This document shows positions 6,934-14,438 of a DNA stretch of 21,369 nucleotides, piece after piece. A program made the position numbers and the translations under genes. Under the pieces are notes generated by a model. That model ran no database searches. It was given only the letters and a program-made list of their open reading frames with translations, and was not told where the DNA came from. The DNA is from a virus: positions 1 through 21,369 of the IMG/VR virus record IMGVR_UViG_3300032050_000944; one strand, written 5' to 3'. The first letter of the stretch is position 1; each line of letters opens with the position of its first letter.

Positions 6934-9066
6934 TTAACAAGGATTCTGATATAGATATTGTTGCGCTGCCTGATTTGCTGCAACTTGGGCCAATTCCCCA
7001 GCTTGATTCTTGGCATCAATTTGAGAAATGCTTGAAAGATAACTTGCCGATGCAGTAGCTGAAATTGATTTTGCTGGATTCAATGTGCAGGAAAGGGTGA
7101 CAGTTCTAAATTCTTTTGCCCACCAAGATTTTTGACTTGTATCAGCTTGCTCAAATGGAGTGGGAAGCAAATCAATTTCAAGACTTGTTCCATCTTGAGA
7201 TGTAACACAAGATTTAGTTTCTGGAGCTTGCGGAACACCTGTGCTGCGCTCGCTCCAAGGATCAATGAAGATGCGAAGTGCCTCTACACCGAACTCCCCG
7301 CACCATTCGATCAATACGGAAAATGCTTTATCAATATCGCTTGTAAGAACGGACTCGCAAGTAATGGCTGATTGCCTGCGCTGAGAGTTTTCAGTAACTA
7401 GCCTGCGGTATTGCGTGTTCAGAAATCCTAATTTTGCAATCTCATCAGCGTAGTCAGTATTGACCCATTGATAATCTTCCGTCACAGCAAGCAATCTGGT
7501 CTCAAGAATATTTTGATATGATCCTTTTGAGCCACGATACGAAACTTTGACATCCACAGTTCCGCCAATTTCGCAAGCCTCAATTTCTGCATATTGAAAT
7601 TGCTTGTAGTCTAATCCATCACCCAAAAGTCCAGTCTCCATCTGGGAATAAATACGATTGACCTTTTCTGTAATGTTACCATCAACATCAATATCAAAAT
7701 ATGTATCAGCGCGATTCTGAGTGAATGCCTCCCAGAGATGGTTGTATGAACCATCATTTGTTGCGGAATAGTCAACTGAGAAATGGAAACAACGAGGAGT
7801 TCCGTCAATCACACCAGAAATCCATTCTACGGGCCTTGTTCCAGTCCATACACCAGACCATGCTGGAGTCCTTTGAGAAGACCATTCTGCCGCCGCTGCA
7901 TAATCAAGAACCATTGTAGCAGAGTTGCACGGCTCCAAGTATGGGACAGAATAGAGGAGATAGTTCTCAAAGTTCATCGCGCAAATCTTACTGGTATCTC
8001 CAGCCATGTATGATTTGACTCTTGCCATTTCAATATCTCGATAAACAGACTGAGATGTTATGTATGCAGATGCAGCGACATCCGCAGAAACCAATCCGCC
8101 TTGAGAATACCACCAAAGCTGACCAGCTTGAAACGCAATAGATTTTCCAGAAACGCATCCAATCGTAGGATACAAGGTAGTCTGGAAGTTTGCCGTGCTT
8201 GCCCATTGCGTTCGATCATAGATTCCACTGGCAAGTGAGTATGTTGCACGATCCGTAAAAACAACGAGTTTCGTGTCATTGTTCTGGCCGATATAGTTCG
8301 TCATTCCAGTAACAACGCGAGCGAATGCAAAGTCTCCACGGCCAGTCCCAGTCAATCTTTCAGTAAAAGATGTGGGGTCGCCCAAGTCAGATGCAAGAAC
8401 AATATTTTTAGAGGCAACCCACAACCGATTCCCACTATATGCCATCCAGTATCCAATAGGAATAGATGCAGTCTGGATACCAGTCTGATTTGATCCATCC
8501 CAATATGCGGGAGCAGAAATCCCATCTTGAATCACAACGATACGATGAGATGGAGTAACAGTTACATCTCCACCAGTTGAAACCTGTGCAGTTTGTGTTG
8601 CTGATGTAAAAACAAATTGGTCAACAGATGGATCGAGCTTGATGTTTTTTAGACGAAAATCCTCCCAGTTTTTTGGCTGAATAATTGGGAATGGAGAATA
8701 GTAAACATTACCATTAACCGCGAACAATACATACGGCAATTCATCAGCCAAAGATGTTGTTCCATCTGGATTGTAAATTTGCGCTGGAATGGTTTTCGTA
8801 ACTCCATTTTGAATGATTGTGTCTGATGCGCTGGCTTGCTTGTTTGCAGAAAATAAAATTCCACCTTGGAAGTTGCCCGGAGGCAAGGACAGGCGCATTG
8901 AATATCCCGGCCTAGTCTGAATAATGCCACCACGAACAGAACAGTTTACTGCCCATTTGATTTGATTATCTGGCAATGCCCACGGGTTGCGAACGGAATT
9001 AACCCCTAGAAGCCACCCAGAGGAAGTCTTGACTTCTCTGCCCGATGTAATCTGTGCGCTTTTCAT
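6934..9066 (-). CDS. Tail nozzle-like protein (T7 gp12 / P22 gp10-like role)
   Basis: The 710-residue, beta-rich product has near its start (residues 21-55) a pattern often seen in podovirus tail tube or nozzle proteins. It reads NPWALPDNQIKWAVNC, then GGIIQTRPGY, equivalent to the usual Asn...Gly-Gly...Arg-Pro-Gly element. Alternating aromatic and polar stretches follow with no enzyme motif, consistent with a propeller-like ring. It is immediately downstream of the adaptor-like gene, with a one-base stop/start overlap, as gene 12 follows gene 11 in T7-type phages. The C-terminal 60 residues are Ala/Gln/Ser-rich and helical (LNPAKSISATASASYLSSIS...AAQQYL). The nozzle call rests on one motif, length and order. 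Confidence 0.75.
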   Translation of the reverse strand: MKSAQITSGREVKTSSGWLLGVNSVRNPWALPDNQIKWAVNCSVRGGIIQTRPGYSMRLSLPPGNFQGGILFSANKQASASDTIIQNGVTKTIPAQIYNPDGTTSLADELPYVLFAVNGNVYYSPFPIIQPKNWEDFRLKNIKLDPSVDQFVFTSATQTAQVSTGGDVTVTPSHRIVVIQDGISAPAYWDGSNQTGIQTASIPIGYWMAYSGNRLWVASKNIVLASDLGDPTSFTERLTGTGRGDFAFARVVTGMTNYIGQNNDTKLVVFTDRATYSLASGIYDRTQWASTANFQTTLYPTIGCVSGKSIAFQAGQLWWYSQGGLVSADVAASAYITSQSVYRDIEMARVKSYMAGDTSKICAMNFENYLLYSVPYLEPCNSATMVLDYAAAAEWSSQRTPAWSGVWTGTRPVEWISGVIDGTPRCFHFSVDYSATNDGSYNHLWEAFTQNRADTYFDIDVDGNITEKVNRIYSQMETGLLGDGLDYKQFQYAEIEACEIGGTVDVKVSYRGSKGSYQNILETRLLAVTEDYQWVNTDYADEIAKLGFLNTQYRRLVTENSQRRQSAITCESVLTSDIDKAFSVLIEWCGEFGVEALRIFIDPWSERSTGVPQAPETKSCVTSQDGTSLEIDLLPTPFEQADTSQKSWWAKEFRTVTLSCTLNPAKSISATASASYLSSISQIDAKNQAGELAQVAANQAAQQYLYQNPC

Positions 9067-12000
9067 TAGAACATTACTGGATCAGTCGTATCGCCATATG
9101 TGATCGCATTTATTTGCGGGACTGACATTGCGTGACCATCAATGCTCTCTTGCTGATTCTTGAGATATGCAAAGGCAATCTGCCAGTAACGAGCGGACTG
9201 ATCCGCAAAGTCTTTGTCTTCCAAATCGCAGGCGTGAACAGCAGTGATGATTGCTCGCTCTTGCTCCAGCGGAATGAAATCGTAGATGCTGGTGATACTT
9301 GGAGTCTGAATACGATAAGAAATCCTAGCCCATGCACAAGGCTTACCAATGCGAATCCTGCGGTATTGAGGATTAACTTCAGATGGATGATATTGACCGA
9401 TCAAAGTCATGTCATTGCTACGGCCATAATCGTAAGCGTAGAGTGAAACATAACCTTCAGTAATTGGCTTATCGACTTGCGATACAGACTTCACAAATGT
9501 TGGCAATGTTACAGAGTCAACAAAGAATGTTGATTCCACAGTTTCTCCAGTTGTCGTGTATATCTTGCGGCCAGTAGTAGAAGAAGTATTTCTTGCATGA
9601 GCAAGCGTATCGTAAAGCTCAAACGAATTGTTATCTAGCCTGCGAGCGTAGTATGTCGTTCCAGCAGTCAATCCAGTTGGCAACACATCGCCTTCTTTGG
9701 CGCGAGGAACAACGGCATCACCAGTATTAAAGTGGGCTTGGTCAGCATCAATACTCGTAGATGGAGAGACATTGAATGTGCGAATAATGTCAACGCTCAA
9801 CTGACCATTTCCCGGAGTGGTTAGAACTTGCAGGGTTACTCCAGAATATACCTTGAATTTATTTCCTTCAAGTTTGATCGTATAATCAGTTCCAGAAATC
9901 AAAGGAGATGGCAGAACTCCAGTAGTAGAGAACCTTACAATTTCACCTTCATTTAGATACTCGATTTCACTAGGAACAATCACATTTCCAAATGGCAATG
10001 ACTGGAATGATTTTCTCAGTGCGTAATAAGATTGACCAGAGCCAAATGATGTAACAGTAATAAGACCAGTTGTTCCGCCAGCATTAGCATTAACTAGACT
10101 ATTGTAAATCTTGCCAGTCGTATTGTTAATCTTATTTAAATAAAATGGTGTTACTCCATTATCAATAGATGGATTAGTGTTAGGAAGTAGATAATCCGTT
10201 CCAAAATACAATTCTTGTCCAGTAGCAAGATTAGTAAACTCGCCCTCCCAGTTGTTATTAAATGTTACGCTGAATGCACGAGATAACGATACATACAATG
10301 TTCCGGTTCCAGAAGAAGTGATGTTAATATCACTAAAGTCAGCATCCTTAACAGTAAAGTTTCCAGTAGAAGTATTTAGCGGAGATTCTGCGCGATATGC
10401 AGTTCCAGACACAAGCGGAGCAGGAAGAGTTCCAGTTGATGTAAATGCAACAAAAACACCAGTAGATGGAGATATTGTAACTGTTGGAGTTCCGGTATAT
10501 CCAAATCCAGATGTAACTACATTTAATTGTGTTACATCGCCAGAATAAGATGTGATAGTGCCTGTTGCTGGAGTTGTTGTTCCAGACGCAATTGCATACT
10601 GGAATGTGGTTCCAGTTGGATCAGGGACACTAGATGTAATAGTTCCAGTAGCTGGAGTTGTTAGTGTGGATGCTACACTGTAAGTAAACTCATTTGGATT
10701 AGAATAAACAGTAACTACGAATGCTCCATTATATCCACTAGGAGTTGCTCCACTAATAGTAACAACATCTCCAGTAGAATAATCATGTGGAGTTGGAGTA
10801 ACGGCAGTAGCAATTGTTCCAGACCTAGAAATAGTTACTCCACTTATTGTTGTTAATGGAACAGATGTTATTACTTTTGTTCCATTATACGCGTTTGGTA
10901 TTGCTCCAGAAATTGTTACTGACTGACCGACACTATAACCATGAGCGGATGATGTTGTGGCAGTTGCAGTAAAACCAGACCTTGTAAGTAAAGAAACATT
11001 TAGAACATTACTATTTATTGTTGCCGTTGCAGTTGCTCCACTCCCATTTCCTCCAGTTATTTTAACTTGTGGAGGTTCAGTATAATTCAATCCGCCTGAA
11101 ATCTTTCTAAATCCAGAAATAAATGAAGTTTGTATTTTTGCAGATGCTTTTGCCGCACCGCTACTAAAGGTAATCGTTGGTGGACTAGAGTATCCCAGCC
11201 CAGCACTTGTAATAACTACTTGGTTTACTGCGCCAGACACAATAATTGCATATCCAGTGGCAGTTGATGTTTCTATATTGCTTCCCGGTGGCGGCGAAGG
11301 AGGATCAGAAAAAGTAACATCTGGGGCTGCTCCATATCCAGAACCTCCAGCAGTAACTTGAACAGAAACAACAGAGCCAACAGTAATAGCTTGGAATTGC
11401 GCTCCAGAACCAGATGGGGCAGCTATATTGAGTCCAGTTGCCGTTATTTGAGATTCCGATCCTATAGTAACAGACGCTGGTATGAGCTTAACAATGGAAT
11501 TTGTCCCGCTTCCAGAATCTTTAATTGTAATTGGATTGATTAGATTTGTAGGAGATGAAGCTAATGCATCTGCTTTATTTTCGTGCAGTGAAACAATAAA
11601 TGGATCAATAACATTTACGAAATAGTTTTGATTCGCAATAAGTGGCTTTGGAAGCGTGCCAGATGCAGTAAATGCTTGAACTTGATCTCCATCATTGTAG
11701 TAGTGGCGAACAGAGAATGTCAGAGTTGTCTGAGGATCAATTTGTTTACGAATATCAGCATACAGAGTTCCCGGCGCAGGAGGAACTGGCCCAGTCGTTC
11801 CAGTGGTGTAAACTGGATTGATATTCTTTTTTGCATCATTCTCACTTTCAAATATCGTCAAATGCGTAGCATCTTCTGCATTCGCATAATATGTCTGATT
11901 TGAGTTAAGTGGTGATGGAAGAGACTGTCCAGTTGGAAATGTGAGCTGGTTAGCTGTATCAAGTGTAAATGCAGGAGCAGATGAAAGCTGAAGCGCAGTG

Positions 12001-12818
12001 ACAACTTCTGCTTCTCGCGTGTCACGGAATGTCAAGTTGCCAGCACCGACAATGCTCTGCAAATCTATTGGATATTGCAATGCTTGGGCATTCAGAGGAT
12101 CATTGAAAAGCTGGACTGTATATGCGTCGATTACTCCAATGTAGTATGTCTGGCCATTCTCCAATGCTACAGGAATCGTTCCAGTTGTCGCAGTAACGCT
12201 CATTCCTTGACCAGATGATAGTCCGTGAGCAGTTGTGCTTGTAAAGAGATTGATTGGCGTTATAGCAACACTGCGGGTCTTTACAGTAGCATCATCTGGA
12301 GTAATCGTTCCATACGCAAAATCACTTTGCGAGTGAATTGGAACAAGCAAGCCATCAACGCCAGTTCCATTCGCAAGTTGCGAGCGAAGTGTTCGATTGT
12401 CTTGATCGTTGCCAAGAACACGAAGCGTCTTGCCAACATCATTCTCCAACTCAGCAACAGCGATAAGCTGTGAAGGCTGAATGATGTCCATGAGTGTAGC
12501 AACATATCCGCGATCATCCCATGCCCATTCAACGGAATTGAACATTCCGCCTTTGTTTACATGGTATTGGAATAGGCGATTGCGGAAGTATGTCGGAGAG
12601 CCGTCAATGTTGACCGCAAGAGGAACATCAATATTGCGAGGAAGCGTGATAGAACAACGATCCCATCCTGTGCATACATCAACATCAGCAACAGAGTGAG
12701 TCCAGTGACCAGACTCCATCAATGTCGCTACTGCCTGCTGAATTTTACGAAAGATTTTACTTTCGTCAGTCGTTCCTAGAATTTCAGCACATTCCTCAAA
12801 GATTTGCGAGACAAACAT
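9066..12818 (-). CDS. Head-tail adaptor-like protein with giant beta-repeat insertion, 1250 aa
   Basis: Residues 1-165 look like the start of a podovirus adaptor (tail tubular A-like): a helical pair (FEECAEILGTTDESKIFRKI...LMESGHW) followed by a strand-rich part. Residues about 1115-1250 resemble its end, with a helical segment (EQERAIITAVHACDLEDKDF... to LKNQQES). Known adaptors of this type are roughly 200-250 residues. Here about 930 residues of beta-repeat modules sit between the two halves. Six copies of a TGxLPxPLxxGTxYY-like module lie near 189-243, 289-333, 377-420, 787-827, 958-1000 and 1028-1078. Four GGxGYxxxPxVTF-like motifs lie at about 485-783, and two HGYSxGxxVTISGAxPxxYNG units at 615-727. 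The insertion probably projects from the neck as a decoration or adhesion domain. The adaptor assignment is inference from ends, order and the following nozzle gene. Confidence 0.78.
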   Translation of the reverse strand: MFVSQIFEECAEILGTTDESKIFRKIQQAVATLMESGHWTHSVADVDVCTGWDRCSITLPRNIDVPLAVNIDGSPTYFRNRLFQYHVNKGGMFNSVEWAWDDRGYVATLMDIIQPSQLIAVAELENDVGKTLRVLGNDQDNRTLRSQLANGTGVDGLLVPIHSQSDFAYGTITPDDATVKTRSVAITPINLFTSTTAHGLSSGQGMSVTATTGTIPVALENGQTYYIGVIDAYTVQLFNDPLNAQALQYPIDLQSIVGAGNLTFRDTREAEVVTALQLSSAPAFTLDTANQLTFPTGQSLPSPLNSNQTYYANAEDATHLTIFESENDAKKNINPVYTTGTTGPVPPAPGTLYADIRKQIDPQTTLTFSVRHYYNDGDQVQAFTASGTLPKPLIANQNYFVNVIDPFIVSLHENKADALASSPTNLINPITIKDSGSGTNSIVKLIPASVTIGSESQITATGLNIAAPSGSGAQFQAITVGSVVSVQVTAGGSGYGAAPDVTFSDPPSPPPGSNIETSTATGYAIIVSGAVNQVVITSAGLGYSSPPTITFSSGAAKASAKIQTSFISGFRKISGGLNYTEPPQVKITGGNGSGATATATINSNVLNVSLLTRSGFTATATTSSAHGYSVGQSVTISGAIPNAYNGTKVITSVPLTTISGVTISRSGTIATAVTPTPHDYSTGDVVTISGATPSGYNGAFVVTVYSNPNEFTYSVASTLTTPATGTITSSVPDPTGTTFQYAIASGTTTPATGTITSYSGDVTQLNVVTSGFGYTGTPTVTISPSTGVFVAFTSTGTLPAPLVSGTAYRAESPLNTSTGNFTVKDADFSDINITSSGTGTLYVSLSRAFSVTFNNNWEGEFTNLATGQELYFGTDYLLPNTNPSIDNGVTPFYLNKINNTTGKIYNSLVNANAGGTTGLITVTSFGSGQSYYALRKSFQSLPFGNVIVPSEIEYLNEGEIVRFSTTGVLPSPLISGTDYTIKLEGNKFKVYSGVTLQVLTTPGNGQLSVDIIRTFNVSPSTSIDADQAHFNTGDAVVPRAKEGDVLPTGLTAGTTYYARRLDNNSFELYDTLAHARNTSSTTGRKIYTTTGETVESTFFVDSVTLPTFVKSVSQVDKPITEGYVSLYAYDYGRSNDMTLIGQYHPSEVNPQYRRIRIGKPCAWARISYRIQTPSITSIYDFIPLEQERAIITAVHACDLEDKDFADQSARYWQIAFAYLKNQQESIDGHAMSVPQINAITYGDTTDPVMF
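9519..12323 (-). repeat. Beta-repeat insertion within the adaptor-like protein
   Basis: Protein-level repeats at about residues 166-1100. Three families are interspersed: a 40-55-residue TG-LP-PL-xxGTxYY unit ending in an acidic A-containing strand (six clear copies, plus a degenerate one near 862-912); a roughly 48-residue GGSGYxxxPxVTF unit (cores at 485-505, 533-553, 571-590, 766-783); and an HGYSxGQSVTISG-type unit with TTPATGTITS ends (615-655, 672-727, and a partial one at 739-758). The copies are diverged, so this is not a recent DNA tandem array. Confidence 0.75.
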
Positions 12819-12827
12819 GGCGCGACA

Positions 12828-13154
12828 TTATCGCATCGAACCTTCTGCCGCAAGTGATTTAAGAAACTCTTCGTCTTCAGCGGTAGCAACAGCCTCTGGA
12901 GCCATTTCTTCGGCAACAGCAACGGCTTCCCCACCTTTTTGAGCGTCAACTTCAGCTTTGAGTGTTTCAAGACCAGACTGTAGCTGGCTGACAAGGGTGT
13001 AGATAGAATCAAAAGCATCAGATGGCATTTGAACCATAACCTTACCACCAGCAGGAGCAGCCATGTCAGGAGTTGGTGCGGCCATTTCCCCCGGCATCGC
13101 TTCTGGTGTTGGAGTTGGAGCCTCGGTTGGAGGCATGGTTTTATCTTGTGCCAT
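12828..13154 (-). CDS. Small Pro/Ala/Glu-rich virion-linked protein, 108 aa
   Basis: Residues 5-37 are Pro/Thr/Ala/Met-rich (TEAPTPTPEAMPGEMAAPTP) and probably unstructured. Residues about 38-72 are a likely amphipathic helix (VQMPSDAFDSIYTLVSQLQ, then Gly, Leu, Glu, Thr, Leu). The C-terminal third is Ala/Glu-rich and acidic. The profile fits a short scaffold, capsid accessory or assembly protein, but I recognise no family. It starts with ATG four bases after the stop of the acidic gene and ends nine bases before the adaptor-like gene. Confidence 0.75.
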   Translation of the reverse strand: MAQDKTMPPTEAPTPTPEAMPGEMAAPTPDMAAPAGGKVMVQMPSDAFDSIYTLVSQLQSGLETLKAEVDAQKGGEAVAVAEEMAPEAVATAEDEEFLKSLAAEGSMR

Positions 13155-13158
13155 AAAA

Positions 13159-13560
13159 TTAATCTTCGTATTCTTCTTCAGTTTCTTCCTCTTCGCCCTC
13201 GGCTTCTTTCAAGCCTTTTTCAATAGCGTCTTCATCGTCCTCTTCTTCTTCCATCATTGGCTCCATCTTGGATTTGCCATTGGATTTGATGCCGTGGATT
13301 TCAAGTTCTACGCAATAGCATTTCTTTTCTTCGCCATCGCGCATCACAGTCTCTTTCTTTTCCATGACTTTCTTGAAGTGAATGACAGCAGTCCCCTCTT
13401 TCGGAAAATCCATCAACTCTTTAGCATTGCTGAAATAGAGAGAAGGATAGTGAACAGAAGATGGTTCACGCTCAATTTCTATAGCCATCGCTGGCTTCAT
13501 TTCCTCGCCAAGGTCAACGAAACCTTCTGGCAAATTTACTTTTTTGGATGTGTATGGCAT
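13159..13560 (-). CDS. Small phage protein with acidic C-terminal tail, 133 aa
   Basis: The first 95 residues are mixed with regular strands (MPYTSKKVNLPEGFVDLGEE; KKVMEKKETVMRDG; KCYCVELEIHGI). They suggest a small beta-rich fold. Residues about 98-133 are almost only Glu/Asp with a few Lys (MEPMMEEEEDD...EEETEEEYED), a strongly acidic tail. Such tails can bind basic partners or mimic DNA, but no target can be named. It is preceded by the S74 fibre gene and followed by the 108-residue protein, so it is probably virion-linked. A weak GGAAG lies nine bases before the ATG. Confidence 0.75.
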   Translation of the reverse strand: MPYTSKKVNLPEGFVDLGEEMKPAMAIEIEREPSSVHYPSLYFSNAKELMDFPKEGTAVIHFKKVMEKKETVMRDGEEKKCYCVELEIHGIKSNGKSKMEPMMEEEEDDEDAIEKGLKEAEGEEEETEEEYED

Positions 13561-13561
13561 A

Positions 13562-14392
13562 TTATTTAGCTTCCAATTCAGCTACTTTAGCAGATAGTTC
13601 TTTAACTGCATTAATAAGAATATAAGTCAAAGCATGAGAATTGAAATTATATAATTCTGTTTTTTCAGAATCATTTTCATTTAATTTTGCTTTAAATGTA
13701 GAAATGCCTTCTGGAACAATATCTTTTATTTCTTGAGCAATTACACCTACATTGTTTTTAATTTTTTCAAATCCTGCATTTCCATTATAATCATAAATGA
13801 CTGGTTTTATAGAATTAATAGCATCAAGTCCTTTTGTAAAAGGCTTGATATTTTCTTTAACTCTTTCATCAGATGCAATTGTCCATGTGTTTGTTGATGG
13901 TTTTGCAGCGGAGTCAGTTGCAAGTTGCAATAGATATGATGGGTTAATATTGCCAATTGCAACATTTCCTCCAGCTTTATTTAAAAGCAATGGAGTTCCT
14001 GCGCCAGAATCGTCAATTGCTGAAACAATTCCGTGTTGTCCTGCCGATGGTTCCCAATATGCTCCTAAAAATAATCTTTGAAAATTATTATCAACTAATA
14101 TTTTACCCGTATAACCAGATGCTGAACCCTCTGTCATTACAATATGCAATTTTGCTTCTGGAGAAGTTGTTCCAATTCCAACATTTCCATCATTATCAAT
14201 TGCAAATGGACTATTATCTGGATTTGTTGAATCTTCAATTTTGAATGCGTCACCAGTTCCTGTTTGCGTGATTGTTAGTGCCGTTGATGTAGAACTTGTA
14301 GAAATTGTTTTAATTCCTGTGATCGTCTGTGTTGTATCTGTAGTTACAATATTAGGTGTAATTACATTTTGTGTTGCTTTAGTTAGTGGCAT
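13562..14392 (-). CDS. Tail fibre/spike with S74 intramolecular chaperone domain
   Basis: The 276-residue product begins with a short anchor-like segment (MPLTKATQNV...), then beta-repeat material rich in Thr/Ser/Gly. It contains the common GNVGIGTTSPEAKLHI fibre motif at about 69-84. From about residue 172 it has the S74 chaperone domain: IASDERVKENI (172-182), VGVIAQEIKDIVP (215-227) and YNFNSHALTYILINAVKELS (248-267), ending in a coiled-coil-like tail. Such domains help trimers fold and are then cleaved off by a Ser/Lys dyad. Ser174 and Lys179 have the five-residue spacing of the known dyad, so self-cleavage is plausible. It follows the collagen-like fibre after a 46-bp gap, and the host ligand is unknown. 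Confidence 0.9.
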   Translation of the reverse strand: MPLTKATQNVITPNIVTTDTTQTITGIKTISTSSTSTALTITQTGTGDAFKIEDSTNPDNSPFAIDNDGNVGIGTTSPEAKLHIVMTEGSASGYTGKILVDNNFQRLFLGAYWEPSAGQHGIVSAIDDSGAGTPLLLNKAGGNVAIGNINPSYLLQLATDSAAKPSTNTWTIASDERVKENIKPFTKGLDAINSIKPVIYDYNGNAGFEKIKNNVGVIAQEIKDIVPEGISTFKAKLNENDSEKTELYNFNSHALTYILINAVKELSAKVAELEAK

Positions 14393-14438
14393 AATTTTAG
14401 TTTTTCTATTTTAGTTGTTTGTTAGTTGTTTTTGATTG
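14393..14438 (-). other. 46-bp intergenic spacer between the two fibre genes
   Basis: A/T-rich spacer between the collagen fibre stop and the S74 fibre ATG. On the plus strand it contains two adjacent copies of ttagttgttt (14411-14420 and 14422-14431). I see no hairpin plus U-run terminator, no clear promoter and no SD. The start is preceded by AAAATT. Confidence 0.5.

Noticed and set aside
6678-7019. Longer version of the 84-residue gene starting at 7019
   Set aside because: It would overlap the nozzle-like gene by 86 bp, while ATG 6930-6932 lies one base after that gene's stop, as is usual here.
8058-8279. Short minus-strand frames inside the nozzle and adaptor genes
   Set aside because: They lie in other frames of long, continuous genes, lack start signals and have shadow-like composition.
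13063-13569. Plus-strand frame of 168 residues rich in Phe/Leu, looking like a membrane protein
   Set aside because: It is antisense to the 133-residue acidic gene; Glu-rich codons read backwards give Phe/Leu/Ser. No SD or neighbouring plus-strand gene supports it.
14393-14438. Possible terminator between the fibre genes
   Set aside because: No inverted repeat with a U-run is present; only short direct repeats.
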